Source of the DNA: Acidobacteriaceae bacterium
GTDB taxonomy: Bacteria > Acidobacteriota > Terriglobia > Terriglobales > Acidobacteriaceae
Length of the DNA stretch: 17,506 nt
Assembly: GCA_003133425.1 (NCBI GenBank)
Contig: PKXI01000021.1
Span: forward strand, 3,574 to 21,079
Reading direction: 5' to 3'
The first letter of the stretch is position 1. Every line of letters starts with the position of its first letter. The position numbers were made by a program, and so were the translations under genes. Shown one piece after another: positions 8,362 through 15,101 of the stretch. The notes beneath the pieces were generated by a model. That model saw nothing but the letters and a program-made list of their open reading frames with translations. It did no database searches and had not been told where the DNA came from.

Positions 8362-9224
8362 TCAGACACTGACAACCGGAACCGGCGAGTCGCGCACGAT
8401 CGCGTAAGTCAGATCTCGCAGCCGGCCTTGGGATCCTGGTTGAGGGCTTCTCGCGATGATTAACGTGTCGGCATCTCATTGCCGGGCAGCCTCCAGCAGC
8501 GCCTCCTTTACGGGGCCGACAGCTATTCGAACCGATGCCTGTGAACCAACCTTTCTCTGCAAAACATCAATGCGCCCACGCGCGATTTGCCGTTCCCCAA
8601 AATGAATCTGTCCCTCAAGATCCAGCAGGACAGGCAGCCGGGGATCAGCTGCCTGAATGGCGTGAATGATCCGAAGTCTCGCGCGAGCCTTCAATGATGC
8701 CTCGTGAGCATAGCGAAGCACTCTCTCCGAGTTCTTTCCCAGGCCGATGGCGCAAAGCCATTCACGATGTTCCATTGGCCGCGGTGCGATCGTCTCAGTA
8801 TGCCTGCTGGTTGCAACCGGACAATCCGTATCATTCAGCACCTTGGCGGTCGTCGATCCTAGGAGCATCCGTCGGAACTTTCCGGCGTGCGTAGGCATCA
8901 TGATCAAATCAAACCCGGTTCTTGCCGTTTCAGCGATCTGTGTCGCGACGTCTTCCGAGGCAAGATTTTGGGATATTCAGAGACAGGAAAGTCTGCTTCC
9001 AGGAAAGAATTCAGTTTGTTGCGGGCAATTTCCTGGTGCTCTTCCGCAATATCCGTGGGCGTTCTGACGTAAAGTTCAAGGCCGATGTAGCTGGCGGGAT
9101 CGAACACATGAATGAACGACACCCTGGCTTGAAATAATGCGACCGCTCTTTTCACGTACGCGCCCATTGCGATGCAAGAGGGCGAGAAGTCCACAGGAAA
9201 AAGGATGTTAGTGACGGGCCCCAA
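8362..9224 (-). pseudogene. tandem-domain universal stress protein (UspA family), frameshifted and with an in-frame stop
   Basis: The start is a TTG at 9224 preceded by AGGAGG with 6 nt spacing. The first UspA domain begins NILFPVDFSPSC and continues to about 8966. There the frame is lost: restoring one missing base near the CCCAAAATC run (about 8965-8976) links it directly to ASEDVATQIAETARTGFDL and the nucleotide-binding motif HAGKFRRMLLGST. The second UspA domain follows from about 8800. It is cut by TGA at 8476-8478, after which the same frame continues with DADTLIIARS and DSPVPVVSV, a typical Usp C-terminus, ending at a TGA at 8362-8364. Corrected, the protein would be about 287 residues, the usual length of tandem Usp proteins. 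Such proteins bind ATP and help survival under stress. With two lesions I call it a decayed gene; sequence errors are the alternative. Confidence 0.85.
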
Positions 9225-9320
9225 TTCGTTCCTCCTCTCGCCAATTCAATTAGGGAGCAGCCTGCGAAGCGAGCCGCAGAAATACTGAGCTGAACTTTGC
9301 CAATCGAGGCCATTGTAGGT

Positions 9321-9617
9321 TCATCGTTGCTCCTTGTGACGGCGCTCCGCAGCATGACGGCGGTCTCCAAGTTCATTGAATGCTTCCCACACAGATGGGT
9401 AAAGCTTCTGGATGTCTCGATTCGGTTTTGGAATTACTTCAGACATAGGGTACTCGTCGGCGGCAAAGATGAGGTGCTTGTTTAGCCTGTCGAGTACTGC
9501 CGCACGACAATCCAGCTTTATATCTTCCCATCGACGGTTCTCCGTAAGGGGGTTGGCCCCAGCGGCCACGTTCGTGTTGTGGCTACAGATCAACCTTGAG
9601 CTAATGCCTGCTCTCAA
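9321..9617 (-). CDS. small hypothetical ORF downstream of ECF sigma gene
   Basis: This open frame of up to 98 residues fills part of the 376-bp gap between the sigma factor stop and the Usp start. I do not recognise it. The first in-frame start is a TTG at 9617 overlapping the sigma gene; other in-frame starts (TTG 9593, GTG 9569) also lack a good ribosome binding site. The middle and C-terminus are charged and could be a small helical protein (DCRAAVLDRLNKHL, then a Glu/Arg/His-rich tail). There is no signal peptide or known motif. It lies in the same direction as its neighbours. It may be a real gene with an unclear start, a remnant, or a chance frame. Confidence 0.3.
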   Translation of the reverse strand: MRAGISSRLICSHNTNVAAGANPLTENRRWEDIKLDCRAAVLDRLNKHLIFAADEYPMSEVIPKPNRDIQKLYPSVWEAFNELGDRRHAAERRHKEQR

Positions 9618-10218
9618 TCATGAAGTAGCGTACTCGCATCCGGGCCCTCAGCAGCCTGGACTTCGTAGCGGGGACTGAAATGCCTAACCGGATGGCCAGC
9701 TCCCTGACTGGTAAGTCTTCGGCAATTTGAAGTTCCAAGGGCACACGCAATGACGGTGGCAATCGCTGAATCGCCCTGTTTACCTGCCGGTCCCTCTGGG
9801 TGATGCGCAAGCGTTCCTCTGCACTCAGCGTCCGATCTGCTATCTGTATCGCAGGGCTAGAGTCTGACTGATCATCCTGGTCGATTGAGAGCTCAAAATG
9901 GCTGCGCGTCTTCCTGCGCAACATCAATGCGGAGTTAATAGCGATCCGCGTAAGCCAAGTCGAGAATGCCGATCTTCCATCAAACCCTTCCAAGTGGACC
10001 AGCGCTTTCATCAAAGCCTCCTGAAGCACGTCTTCAGCGTCCTCACGATTCTTGGTCATTCTGAAGACGATGAGGAATACTCTCCTCGCGTGTCGTCGAC
10101 ACAGCTCAGAATAGGCGAGCCCATCGCCAAGCTTCGCGAGTCTGACCAATTCCTCTTCGTTGGGCAGCCCGTTCGGAATGACTGTGGTCGTTAAGCCTTT
10201 GCTACGCGCGACCTTCAT
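9601..10218 (-). CDS. ECF-type RNA polymerase sigma factor
   Basis: This 205-residue sigma-70-family factor should direct RNA polymerase to its own promoter set. The second of two adjacent ATGs (10218) sits 6 nt after GGAGG and is preferred. Region 2 runs from about residue 35 to 105, with the conserved stretch NREDAEDVLQEALMKAL and the promoter-melting part AFSTWLTRIAINSALMLRRK. Region 4 is the HTH ending PATKSRLLRARMRVR, preceded by IQRLPPSLRVPLELQ. Regions 1.1 and 3 are absent, as expected of ECF factors. No anti-sigma gene adjoins it: the peroxidase operon is upstream and a small unknown ORF downstream. It may be controlled at expression level or by a distant anti-sigma factor. Confidence 0.92.
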   Translation of the reverse strand: MKVARSKGLTTTVIPNGLPNEEELVRLAKLGDGLAYSELCRRHARRVFLIVFRMTKNREDAEDVLQEALMKALVHLEGFDGRSAFSTWLTRIAINSALMLRRKTRSHFELSIDQDDQSDSSPAIQIADRTLSAEERLRITQRDRQVNRAIQRLPPSLRVPLELQIAEDLPVRELAIRLGISVPATKSRLLRARMRVRYFMIESRH

Positions 10219-10531
10219 CATTAACCTCCAGATCAGCAATTCGAAAAATCCGGATGCCACGCTTGATTCCGCTATCTATTCGCACTCTTGATAGTCGATT
10301 TGTGAGTCCAAAGACAATTGACGGCTGATTGCTGCGAAACTGCTTGCGCCAACGGGACAGTCATGCAACAGAACTCCCTGAACCAGTAGCATCGCCCGCC
10401 AGGCAGTTAAGCAAGCTTGTCACCATCGATTCAGTCCTTGTTCTCGTGTCCCTCGGCCAGCAGACTGGACTTTCAGGTGAAAGTCCAATAACGGGGAAAG
10501 TCGCTGGTCACGGGCAGATAGCTCGCTGGTT
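10219..10531. other. intergenic region upstream of ECF sigma gene
   Basis: This 313-bp gap has no supported gene. It must hold the sigma gene promoter; minus-strand TTGTCT near 10315 with CTATCA about 17 bp further is a weak candidate. A structured element at 10455-10510 is listed separately. Confidence 0.4.
10455..10510. other. nested hairpin downstream of peroxidase operon
   Basis: TGGACTTTC and GAAAGTCCA (10466-10487) form a perfect 9-bp stem with the 4-nt loop AGGT. Outside it, CCAGC and GCTGG can form a second stem. No T-tract follows on either strand, so it is not a standard rho-independent terminator. It lies 45 nt after the last gene of the peroxidase operon and could stabilise that mRNA's 3' end or belong to an unlisted RNA. 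Confidence 0.5.
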
Positions 10532-10828
10532 TCAGTTGACGCCCGGTGAATGGTCCGATCTTGTTGTATATATTCCATCCTTGTCGAAAACGCGTCTTGT
10601 TTGCGCTATCCAACCTTCCGCACCGGAATAATAGGATTGGAGGGACACCGGTCGCGCTCCGACGGCCTCGAAAACGATCTCCGGCGCCTGAACGTTTGCA
10701 TAGCCCGGAAATCCGCTTTTGCGTAACCTCCCCTGGATCTCCGGAACGTAGCGTTCTATCGCGTAGGTTGCAGCTGCGAAAAGAAGCAGTGCAGTCAAAG
10801 TGGATAGATTCTTGACCGCAGTTTTCAT
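10532..10828 (-). CDS. small exported or membrane-anchored protein of unknown function
   Basis: This 98-residue protein follows the catalase-family gene, with 52 nt between them, and starts at ATG 10828, 6 nt after AGGAG. The N-terminus is a signal peptide or single membrane anchor (lysine, then LTALLLFAAATYAI). The rest is soluble with no motif I recognise; it contains a Tyr- and Gly-rich segment (SYYSGAEGW) and no cysteines. Operon position suggests a partner of the periplasmic peroxidase. Cytochrome b561 genes sometimes accompany such peroxidases, but this protein is too short and has no second membrane helix or heme His pair, so it is not one. Confidence 0.7.
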   Translation of the reverse strand: MKTAVKNLSTLTALLLFAAATYAIERYVPEIQGRLRKSGFPGYANVQAPEIVFEAVGARPVSLQSYYSGAEGWIAQTRRVFDKDGIYTTRSDHSPGVN

Positions 10829-10851
10829 CAAACTCTCCTGATTATGATCGC

Positions 10852-10873
10852 GGAGCGGCGCAGCGGCCGCTCC
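10852..10873 (-). other. intercistronic hairpin
   Basis: GGAGCGGC (10852-10859) and GCCGCTCC (10866-10873) form a perfect 8-bp GC-rich stem with a 6-nt loop, between the peroxidase stop and the ribosome binding site of the small protein gene. No T-run follows. It could lower downstream expression or protect the upstream mRNA. Confidence 0.6.
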
Positions 10874-10880
10874 GGCTCGG

Positions 10881-11915
10881 TCATTGGCGGTGGCGGTACG
10901 AGATAGGGTAGGCCTCGTTTCGCACCTGAATCATTGGGTCGGCTGCTTCCATACCGTCAGGCAAATTTCCCGGCAGAAAGAGAGTTTTCTTGTCAGCGCT
11001 TGCCTGGTCTGTTATCAGGCCGGTTATGGTCACCACGCCTAGTCTGACCAACGTGCGCGTTGCCGGCCACGCGATGGATGGATCGTCGATGACGTCCCCC
11101 GGTCCCGCAACCTGGGCGTACCAGGTAAAGGTGACGGGCTCCTTGTCGAGCCTCTCCTTGATCTCGGTTTGCAGATAGTTTGCGTCCTTGGTCCTAAGTG
11201 TAGCGGCATCGAGATAATGCTCACCGGCCTCTGGGACGAAGCGATAACGCACATAAGTGGATTGGCCTTGCCAATTAGTGAACTTGAGCGAGTTGACGCC
11301 GAAGAAGGCGGTTGTCGCGTAACTTACCGGCGGCTGCTTCTGCGTCGTGAGGAACGTCTTGGCGATCGGGTGCGACGCGAGAAAGGTATCGAGCGGCGTC
11401 GGCTTCGGCACGCCTTTTCCGCTGGTTCCGACGGCAATCAAGAGCTCGCGGAACTCCGCCGAAGTCCGTGTCGGAAAGCCGTCGAAACTGTGCATCACAA
11501 CATCGACCTCGTTGTCGTCGGGGACGTTGAACTTTACGGCCATACCGCGCGGGTTGGCGTCCATGGTGTTGTCGGGGATAGTCGGAATGCCCGTGAAATC
11601 CGAAAAGCGTGCCAACACGGTAGTTTCCTGCAAGGTGAAGAGTTTCGCTTTCGTAATCGAGCGGGCGGCTGGATCGGGGGTGAAAGTACCTTGCATCAGT
11701 ATGCCCTTGGCGTGGACAGCTCGCGAGTGGTTGTCGCCGAACGCGGTGTACATCGCATTCGTCATTTGTTGCCCTGTCGGGGTGGGAGCCTGTTGCGCAG
11801 CTGCCGAGCCCTCGTCTGGAGCGGTCTGTAATGTTTGCGCGTTAGCACACGGTACAAAGAAAAAACATACCATCGCCAACGCTGGTGGCCACTTGATTCC
11901 TTTAATTCGTTCCAT
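10881..11915 (-). CDS. exported catalase-family (SrpA-like) peroxidase
   Basis: This 344-residue protein belongs to the small catalase-related heme peroxidases. The ATG at 11915 is preceded by AGGAGG with 6 nt spacing. A signal peptide (WPPALAMVCFFFVPCANA, cleaved near residue 26) sends it to the periplasm. H68 in SRAVHAKG is the likely distal heme His. The block ARFSDFTGIP and NPRGMAVKFN is the conserved catalase-core segment, and Y336 near the C-terminus (RNEAYPISYRHR) fits the proximal heme Tyr. It lacks the C-terminal part of full-size catalases, normal for this subfamily, which uses peroxides to oxidise organic substrates rather than mainly disproportionating hydrogen peroxide. It heads a two-gene operon with the small exported protein. 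The 181-bp gap to the SDR gene suggests its own promoter, not identified. Confidence 0.92.
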   Translation of the reverse strand: MERIKGIKWPPALAMVCFFFVPCANAQTLQTAPDEGSAAAQQAPTPTGQQMTNAMYTAFGDNHSRAVHAKGILMQGTFTPDPAARSITKAKLFTLQETTVLARFSDFTGIPTIPDNTMDANPRGMAVKFNVPDDNEVDVVMHSFDGFPTRTSAEFRELLIAVGTSGKGVPKPTPLDTFLASHPIAKTFLTTQKQPPVSYATTAFFGVNSLKFTNWQGQSTYVRYRFVPEAGEHYLDAATLRTKDANYLQTEIKERLDKEPVTFTWYAQVAGPGDVIDDPSIAWPATRTLVRLGVVTITGLITDQASADKKTLFLPGNLPDGMEAADPMIQVRNEAYPISYRHRQ

Positions 11916-12096
11916 AGCATTCCTCCTGGTGTTTCAAAAGTTGAGCTAACATTCACCTTGATCGTCGGCGAAAGAAGAAATTCGACGCTCCCGATTCGCA
12001 TCCAGTGCTGCCCATCGCTTAGAGAGCGACTTACAGGTTGAGTCGGGAGGTGTGCCGCACATTCGACGACTTGCCCCGTCCCAAACCTCCTCCGGC

Positions 12097-12846
12097 CTAG
12101 ACTTGTGCAAACCCCCCATCCACAAACAGTTCCGTTCCCGTGATGTAGCTGCTGTCGTCGGATGCGAGAAACACCACGGCCTTCGCGATCTCATTGGGTG
12201 TACCGAGTCTGCCGAGCGGAACAGCGTTGGAAATCATCTTCAAACGTTGCACGCCGGTTTCTGAGGAGGCCAGCAGCTGACTCAGTCCGGGCGTATCGAT
12301 GGAGCCTGGACTCACCGCGTTAACGCGAATGCGGCGATCCCTTAAGTCCGTTGTCCATGTTCGCGCGAACGAACGTATGGCCGCTTTCGTGGCGCTGTAG
12401 ACACTGTTCGTCGGCAAGCCTTTACTAGTGACGATGGACGCATTCAGGATGATAGAGGCGCCATCTGGCAACAGCGGAAGCGCCTTCTGCACCGTGAAGA
12501 GCAAGCCTTTCACATTGATGTTGAAGATCGAGTCATAGAGCTCTTCGCTGATGGTTCCAAACATGGCAAACTTCGCTATGCCGGCATTCGCGAAAACAAC
12601 ATCTAGCTTGCCTTTCTCCCGCCAGATCTGCGCAAACAGCCGATCGAGATCGCCGAGATTCGACACGTCTCCTTGCACGCCGGTCACATTTCTTCCGATC
12701 TCCTTGACCGCCGCAGCCAACTCCAGATCCCGGCGCCCCGTGATGAAGACGTAAGCTCCTTCGTTTACGAACTCTTTCGCCGTCGCTAGGCCGATGCCGC
12801 TGTTGCCACCAGTAATGAGTGCGAGTCTTCCTTCAAGCCTACCCAT
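12097..12846 (-). CDS. SDR-family NAD(P)-dependent oxidoreductase
   Basis: This classical short-chain dehydrogenase has 249 residues. The ATG at 12846 follows AAGGAG by 7 nt. TGGNSGIG (12-19) is the nucleotide-binding motif, NAG is at 87-89, and the catalytic tetrad is N111, S137, Y150 and K154 (in VYSATK). Arginines after the second strand (GRRD, 37-40) hint at NADP preference. The C-terminal [18 protein letters not shown] is typical. It should reduce a carbonyl or oxidise an alcohol; the substrate is unknown. It lies downstream of nitrilase and DUF302 in the same direction, but the 154-bp gap with a candidate sigma-54 promoter suggests separate control. Confidence 0.93.
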   Translation of the reverse strand: MGRLEGRLALITGGNSGIGLATAKEFVNEGAYVFITGRRDLELAAAVKEIGRNVTGVQGDVSNLGDLDRLFAQIWREKGKLDVVFANAGIAKFAMFGTISEELYDSIFNINVKGLLFTVQKALPLLPDGASIILNASIVTSKGLPTNSVYSATKAAIRSFARTWTTDLRDRRIRVNAVSPGSIDTPGLSQLLASSETGVQRLKMISNAVPLGRLGTPNEIAKAVVFLASDDSSYITGTELFVDGGFAQV

Positions 12847-12941
12847 GGATTTTCTCCTTACCTTCTTAGTCGCAAAGGCTTCTGGACTCTCGATCGGTTT
12901 GGTTTATCTACGTATCTCTGTGAAAATTTGCATTCAGGTAT

Positions 12942-12958
12942 TGCATGGCACCAGCCAG
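12942..12958 (-). promoter_or_regulatory. candidate sigma-54 (-24/-12) promoter for SDR gene
   Basis: Read on the minus strand, CTGGCTGGTGCCATGCA matches the consensus YTGGCACG-N4-TTGCW at most key positions, with the required 10 nt between GG and GC. Transcription would start near 12931, about 85 nt before the SDR start. The site is also part of an imperfect inverted repeat (12941-12962), so an operator or hairpin is an alternative reading. A sigma-54 activator gene lies 2 kb away. Confidence 0.4.
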
Positions 12959-12960
12959 GC

Positions 12961-12977
12961 AATCGTACGCAACGATT
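12961..12977. promoter_or_regulatory. palindrome beside candidate sigma-54 promoter
   Basis: AATCGT and ACGATT arms flank a 5-nt centre. Its minus strand, extended one base, contains GAATCGTTG, also found in the palindrome just upstream of the sigma-54 activator gene (15054-15071). It could be a binding site for that activator, although it lies closer to the -24 element than usual. Confidence 0.35.
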
Positions 12978-13000
12978 CCGACGTGTGCTCCATTCAACGC

Positions 13001-13522
13001 TCAGGAAGGCCGGCTTGGACCCATCGTCACTTTGGCAGCTAGTGCCTGAAGCTTTGCATCAAGCTCCTTGGCCGCCGCTAGCAGTGGTTCGTTCGTCTCG
13101 ACAACCATAAGCGATGATGGCCTTACATATGTCAGACTGCTTCGATCATCGTCTTCTTCGATCAGGATGAGTTCGACCGGTGCGAAAAGACCTGCCGTCA
13201 AATCATGACGCAACATTGTGATAGCCAGCAGCGGGTTTCCGATTACGACCCGCAACACTTTTTTTCGAATCTGGACCTTCTTGATCCATGCGCCGTGATT
13301 CATGAGGGCGAACAATATGAAGCCACTGGGGCCCACGTGTGATTCCACCTCGGCCTTGTACGATTCCCAACTTTCAAACTTTGCAGGAAGGTCGTCGATC
13401 ATCAGTGGTTTCTTGCCGACGTCGGCCAGTAATGCAGCTACGAGTTCGTCGAAACGCTTCTTGCTGTCGAATCTGAGACGAACGCCGTTAAAGGAAATTT
13501 CGCGCGGATTAGAAGTTGTCAT
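13001..13522 (-). CDS. DUF302 domain protein
   Basis: This 173-residue protein has a DUF302 domain in its C-terminal two thirds (around [17 protein letters not shown] and the [13 protein letters not shown] strand). DUF302 is a small alpha/beta domain of unknown function, often near redox or stress genes. No signal peptide, membrane helix or cysteine is present, so it is likely cytoplasmic. The ATG at 13522 overlaps the TGA of the nitrilase gene as ATGA, with GGGAG upstream, so the two genes are translationally coupled and the proteins probably act in the same process. The C-terminus ends in an Ala-, Lys- and Leu-rich helix. Confidence 0.8.
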   Translation of the reverse strand: MTTSNPREISFNGVRLRFDSKKRFDELVAALLADVGKKPLMIDDLPAKFESWESYKAEVESHVGPSGFILFALMNHGAWIKKVQIRKKVLRVVIGNPLLAITMLRHDLTAGLFAPVELILIEEDDDRSSLTYVRPSSLMVVETNEPLLAAAKELDAKLQALAAKVTMGPSRPS

Positions 13523-14514
13523 CGAGAGTCTCCCGCAACTACAGCGCAGTCATCACCGACCGTCGCAACAAGCGACATGGGGTGCGCGCTACGTTCATGG
13601 ACATAAGCAGCAGGCGTGCGGTCAATCAACAGGCTGAGCAGCTCCGGGCGGCTATAGTGGCCGCGCGAATCCATCTGCCTTTTACGCTTATCGATTAAAG
13701 AGAAATCAAGATCGGCAATCACCGCGCCTTCACCGGAGCGCAGAGGCTCACCCATCAATTCGCCTTGCGGCGAGACAATCGCGGTAAAACAGCCACTGGA
13801 GATTGGGCCGATGGGGCAGCCGGTATCGTGCATGATCTGAGCCTGCTGATCGGCATTCAGCCAGGCGGTGGCGTTGAGGACGAAGCAACCGGACTCCAGT
13901 GCGTGTTGGCGGATGTTGACTTGGGTCTGCTCGGCAAAAATGTCTCCCCCGAACGAACCAGGGTACATCGACGAGTGAATCTGCTCGCCATCTGCCATCA
14001 AGGCGTAACGGGCCAGCGGGTTGTAATGCTCCCAGCACACCAACTGACCGATGCGCCCGACTGCGCTGTCGACAGCCCGCAGTCCGGAACCGTCGCCTTG
14101 CCCCCAGATCATGCGTTCATGGTAGGTCGGGGAAATCTTGCGGCGACGCTGAATCAAGGTGCCGTCAGCATCGAACAGCAATTGCGTGTTAAAGAGTGTG
14201 CCACCATCGCGTTCGTTGACGCCAATGGACACTACCATCCCGGCTTGCCTGGAGGCTTCGCCGATGGCATGGGTGGCGTCCGATGGTACAGTCACCGCCT
14301 GTTCAATTAGCTTCAATTGCTCCGCGCCCATCTCGAAAGGCCGCTGCACAAAGGAAAAATAGGGATAGTACGGCACTATTGCTTCAGAAAAGGTGGCGAA
14401 CTGTACGCCATCGCGACCAAGCTCAATGATTTTCTCGACGACCTTCTCGACTGTGCCCTCGCGGCTGTAAAGCACAGGGCTGATTTGTACGGCAGCGGCT
14501 CTTATGGTGGTCAT
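13519..14514 (-). CDS. Nit6803-like nitrilase (carbon-nitrogen hydrolase)
   Basis: This 331-residue enzyme should hydrolyse nitriles to carboxylic acids and ammonia. The catalytic residues are visible: E44 ([14 protein letters not shown]), K126 ([13 protein letters not shown]), the second Glu E133, and C160 ([15 protein letters not shown]). From memory it follows the Synechocystis Nit6803/Nit1C-type nitrilases along most of its length ([50 protein letters not shown]). The usual FPE around the catalytic Glu is FSE here. The start at 14514 has GAGGAA about 8 nt upstream. It is coupled to the DUF302 gene, and the radical-SAM and acetyltransferase genes of the classic Nit1C cluster are absent. 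The divergent sigma-54 activator is a likely regulator. Aliphatic or aromatic nitriles are possible substrates. Confidence 0.93.
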   Translation of the reverse strand: MTTIRAAAVQISPVLYSREGTVEKVVEKIIELGRDGVQFATFSEAIVPYYPYFSFVQRPFEMGAEQLKLIEQAVTVPSDATHAIGEASRQAGMVVSIGVNERDGGTLFNTQLLFDADGTLIQRRRKISPTYHERMIWGQGDGSGLRAVDSAVGRIGQLVCWEHYNPLARYALMADGEQIHSSMYPGSFGGDIFAEQTQVNIRQHALESGCFVLNATAWLNADQQAQIMHDTGCPIGPISSGCFTAIVSPQGELMGEPLRSGEGAVIADLDFSLIDKRKRQMDSRGHYSRPELLSLLIDRTPAAYVHERSAHPMSLVATVGDDCAVVAGDSR

Positions 14515-14592
14515 AGCAGTTTCCTCGATGTTTGAAATGTTGAGAGCTTAAAGTTCCTATGCGTGTATCCGAATAGTTGAACCGCGGCCGGC

Positions 14593-14614
14593 GCGGCAAG
14601 AAATGCTTTGCCGC
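14593..14614. promoter_or_regulatory. inverted repeat upstream of nitrilase
   Basis: GCGGCAA (14593-14599) and TTGCCGC (14608-14614) are perfect arms around an 8-nt spacer, 79 bp before the nitrilase start. A regulator-binding site or leader hairpin is possible; there is no T-tract for termination. Confidence 0.45.
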
Positions 14615-14664
14615 AAATTAGGCCCAATCCAGCGTCGACACAGACCGCTGACGATCTCCGATAG

Positions 14665-14675
14665 GAACCAGGTTC
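14665..14675. promoter_or_regulatory. small palindrome in nitrilase upstream region
   Basis: GAACCAGGTTC is an 11-bp palindrome with a single central base. It may be an operator; the evidence is only symmetry and location. Confidence 0.25.
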
Positions 14676-14714
14676 TGCGTTCCGACATTTGGCTCGTCTA
14701 TCCCTTGACCCTCA

Positions 14715-14828
14715 TTAGCGATTGGATCCGCTTGCTTGACGCTCGATGTTGCTGTTAGGAAATCGAGCGATGTCGTTAAGGAGGCTGTATAGCTGCTCCC
14801 ATGTGCGGTTGGTTAATCGTGCTTTCAT
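14715..14828 (-). CDS. possible 37-residue small protein or leader peptide
   Basis: The ATG at 14828 follows AAAGGA by 7 nt. The peptide starts MKARLTNRTWEQLYSLLN and is polar and basic, without a signal peptide. It ends 200 nt before the nitrilase start on the same strand. The region 14740-14769 inside it can form an 8-bp hairpin. I recognise no family; a leader peptide or chance frame are both possible. Confidence 0.2.
   Translation of the reverse strand: MKARLTNRTWEQLYSLLNDIARFPNSNIERQASGSNR
14740..14769. other. 8-bp hairpin in divergent intergenic region
   Basis: CGCTCGAT and ATCGAGCG are perfect arms with a 14-nt loop. It lies inside the possible small ORF. No T-run follows on either strand. 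Confidence 0.4.
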
Positions 14829-15053
14829 ATCCTTGTCCTTTGTTGGAGCAACCGGAAGGCGCCGCAAATCTCGATTGCATCGCCGCGCGGCAAATCGGTT
14901 CGGGTACGCGGGGTTCGTGTTCAGTGTCTCTGGGGTTGCTGCTGATCCTTGTCTCATGACCTCTATAGAGCACTTGGCGTACCACTCTGGCGCGACCTCA
15001 AGCCATTGAAAGGGTGGACCGAGCGCCCGCGAACACGACGAATCCATGTACCT

Positions 15054-15071
15054 ACAACGATGAATCGTTGT
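15054..15071. promoter_or_regulatory. perfect palindrome upstream of sigma-54 activator gene
   Basis: ACAACGATGAATCGTTGT has 8-bp perfect arms around GA and lies 30 bp before the GTG start. This is where an autorepressor would bind. Its right arm, GAATCGTTG, recurs in the palindrome upstream of the SDR gene. Confidence 0.5.
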
Positions 15072-15101
15072 TGCGACGGCGAACAGGTGTAGGCTAAAGG
15101 C

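Larger units (their letters stand above)
14515..15101. other. divergent intergenic region between nitrilase and sigma-54 activator
   Basis: This 587-bp region has no convincing protein gene but several inverted repeats, listed separately: 14593-14614, 14665-14675, 14740-14769 and 15054-15071. A perfect 10-bp palindrome CTCTATAGAG also lies at 14961-14970. I searched the minus strand down to the nitrilase start for GG-N10-GC and found none; the nearest match (minus-strand TTGGGCCTAATTTGC) is one base short. Confidence 0.5.

Noticed and set aside
14606..14632. Sigma-54-like promoter upstream of nitrilase (minus-strand TTGGGCCTAATTTGC)
   Set aside because: The GG to GC distance is 9 nt instead of the strictly kept 10 nt, and a downstream inverted repeat would overlap the start region.
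14801..14956. Plus-strand 51-residue frame after a perfect TAAGGAGG at 14777-14784
   Set aside because: The spacing from the binding site to ATG 14801 is 16 nt, too far, and the peptide has no coding-like features.
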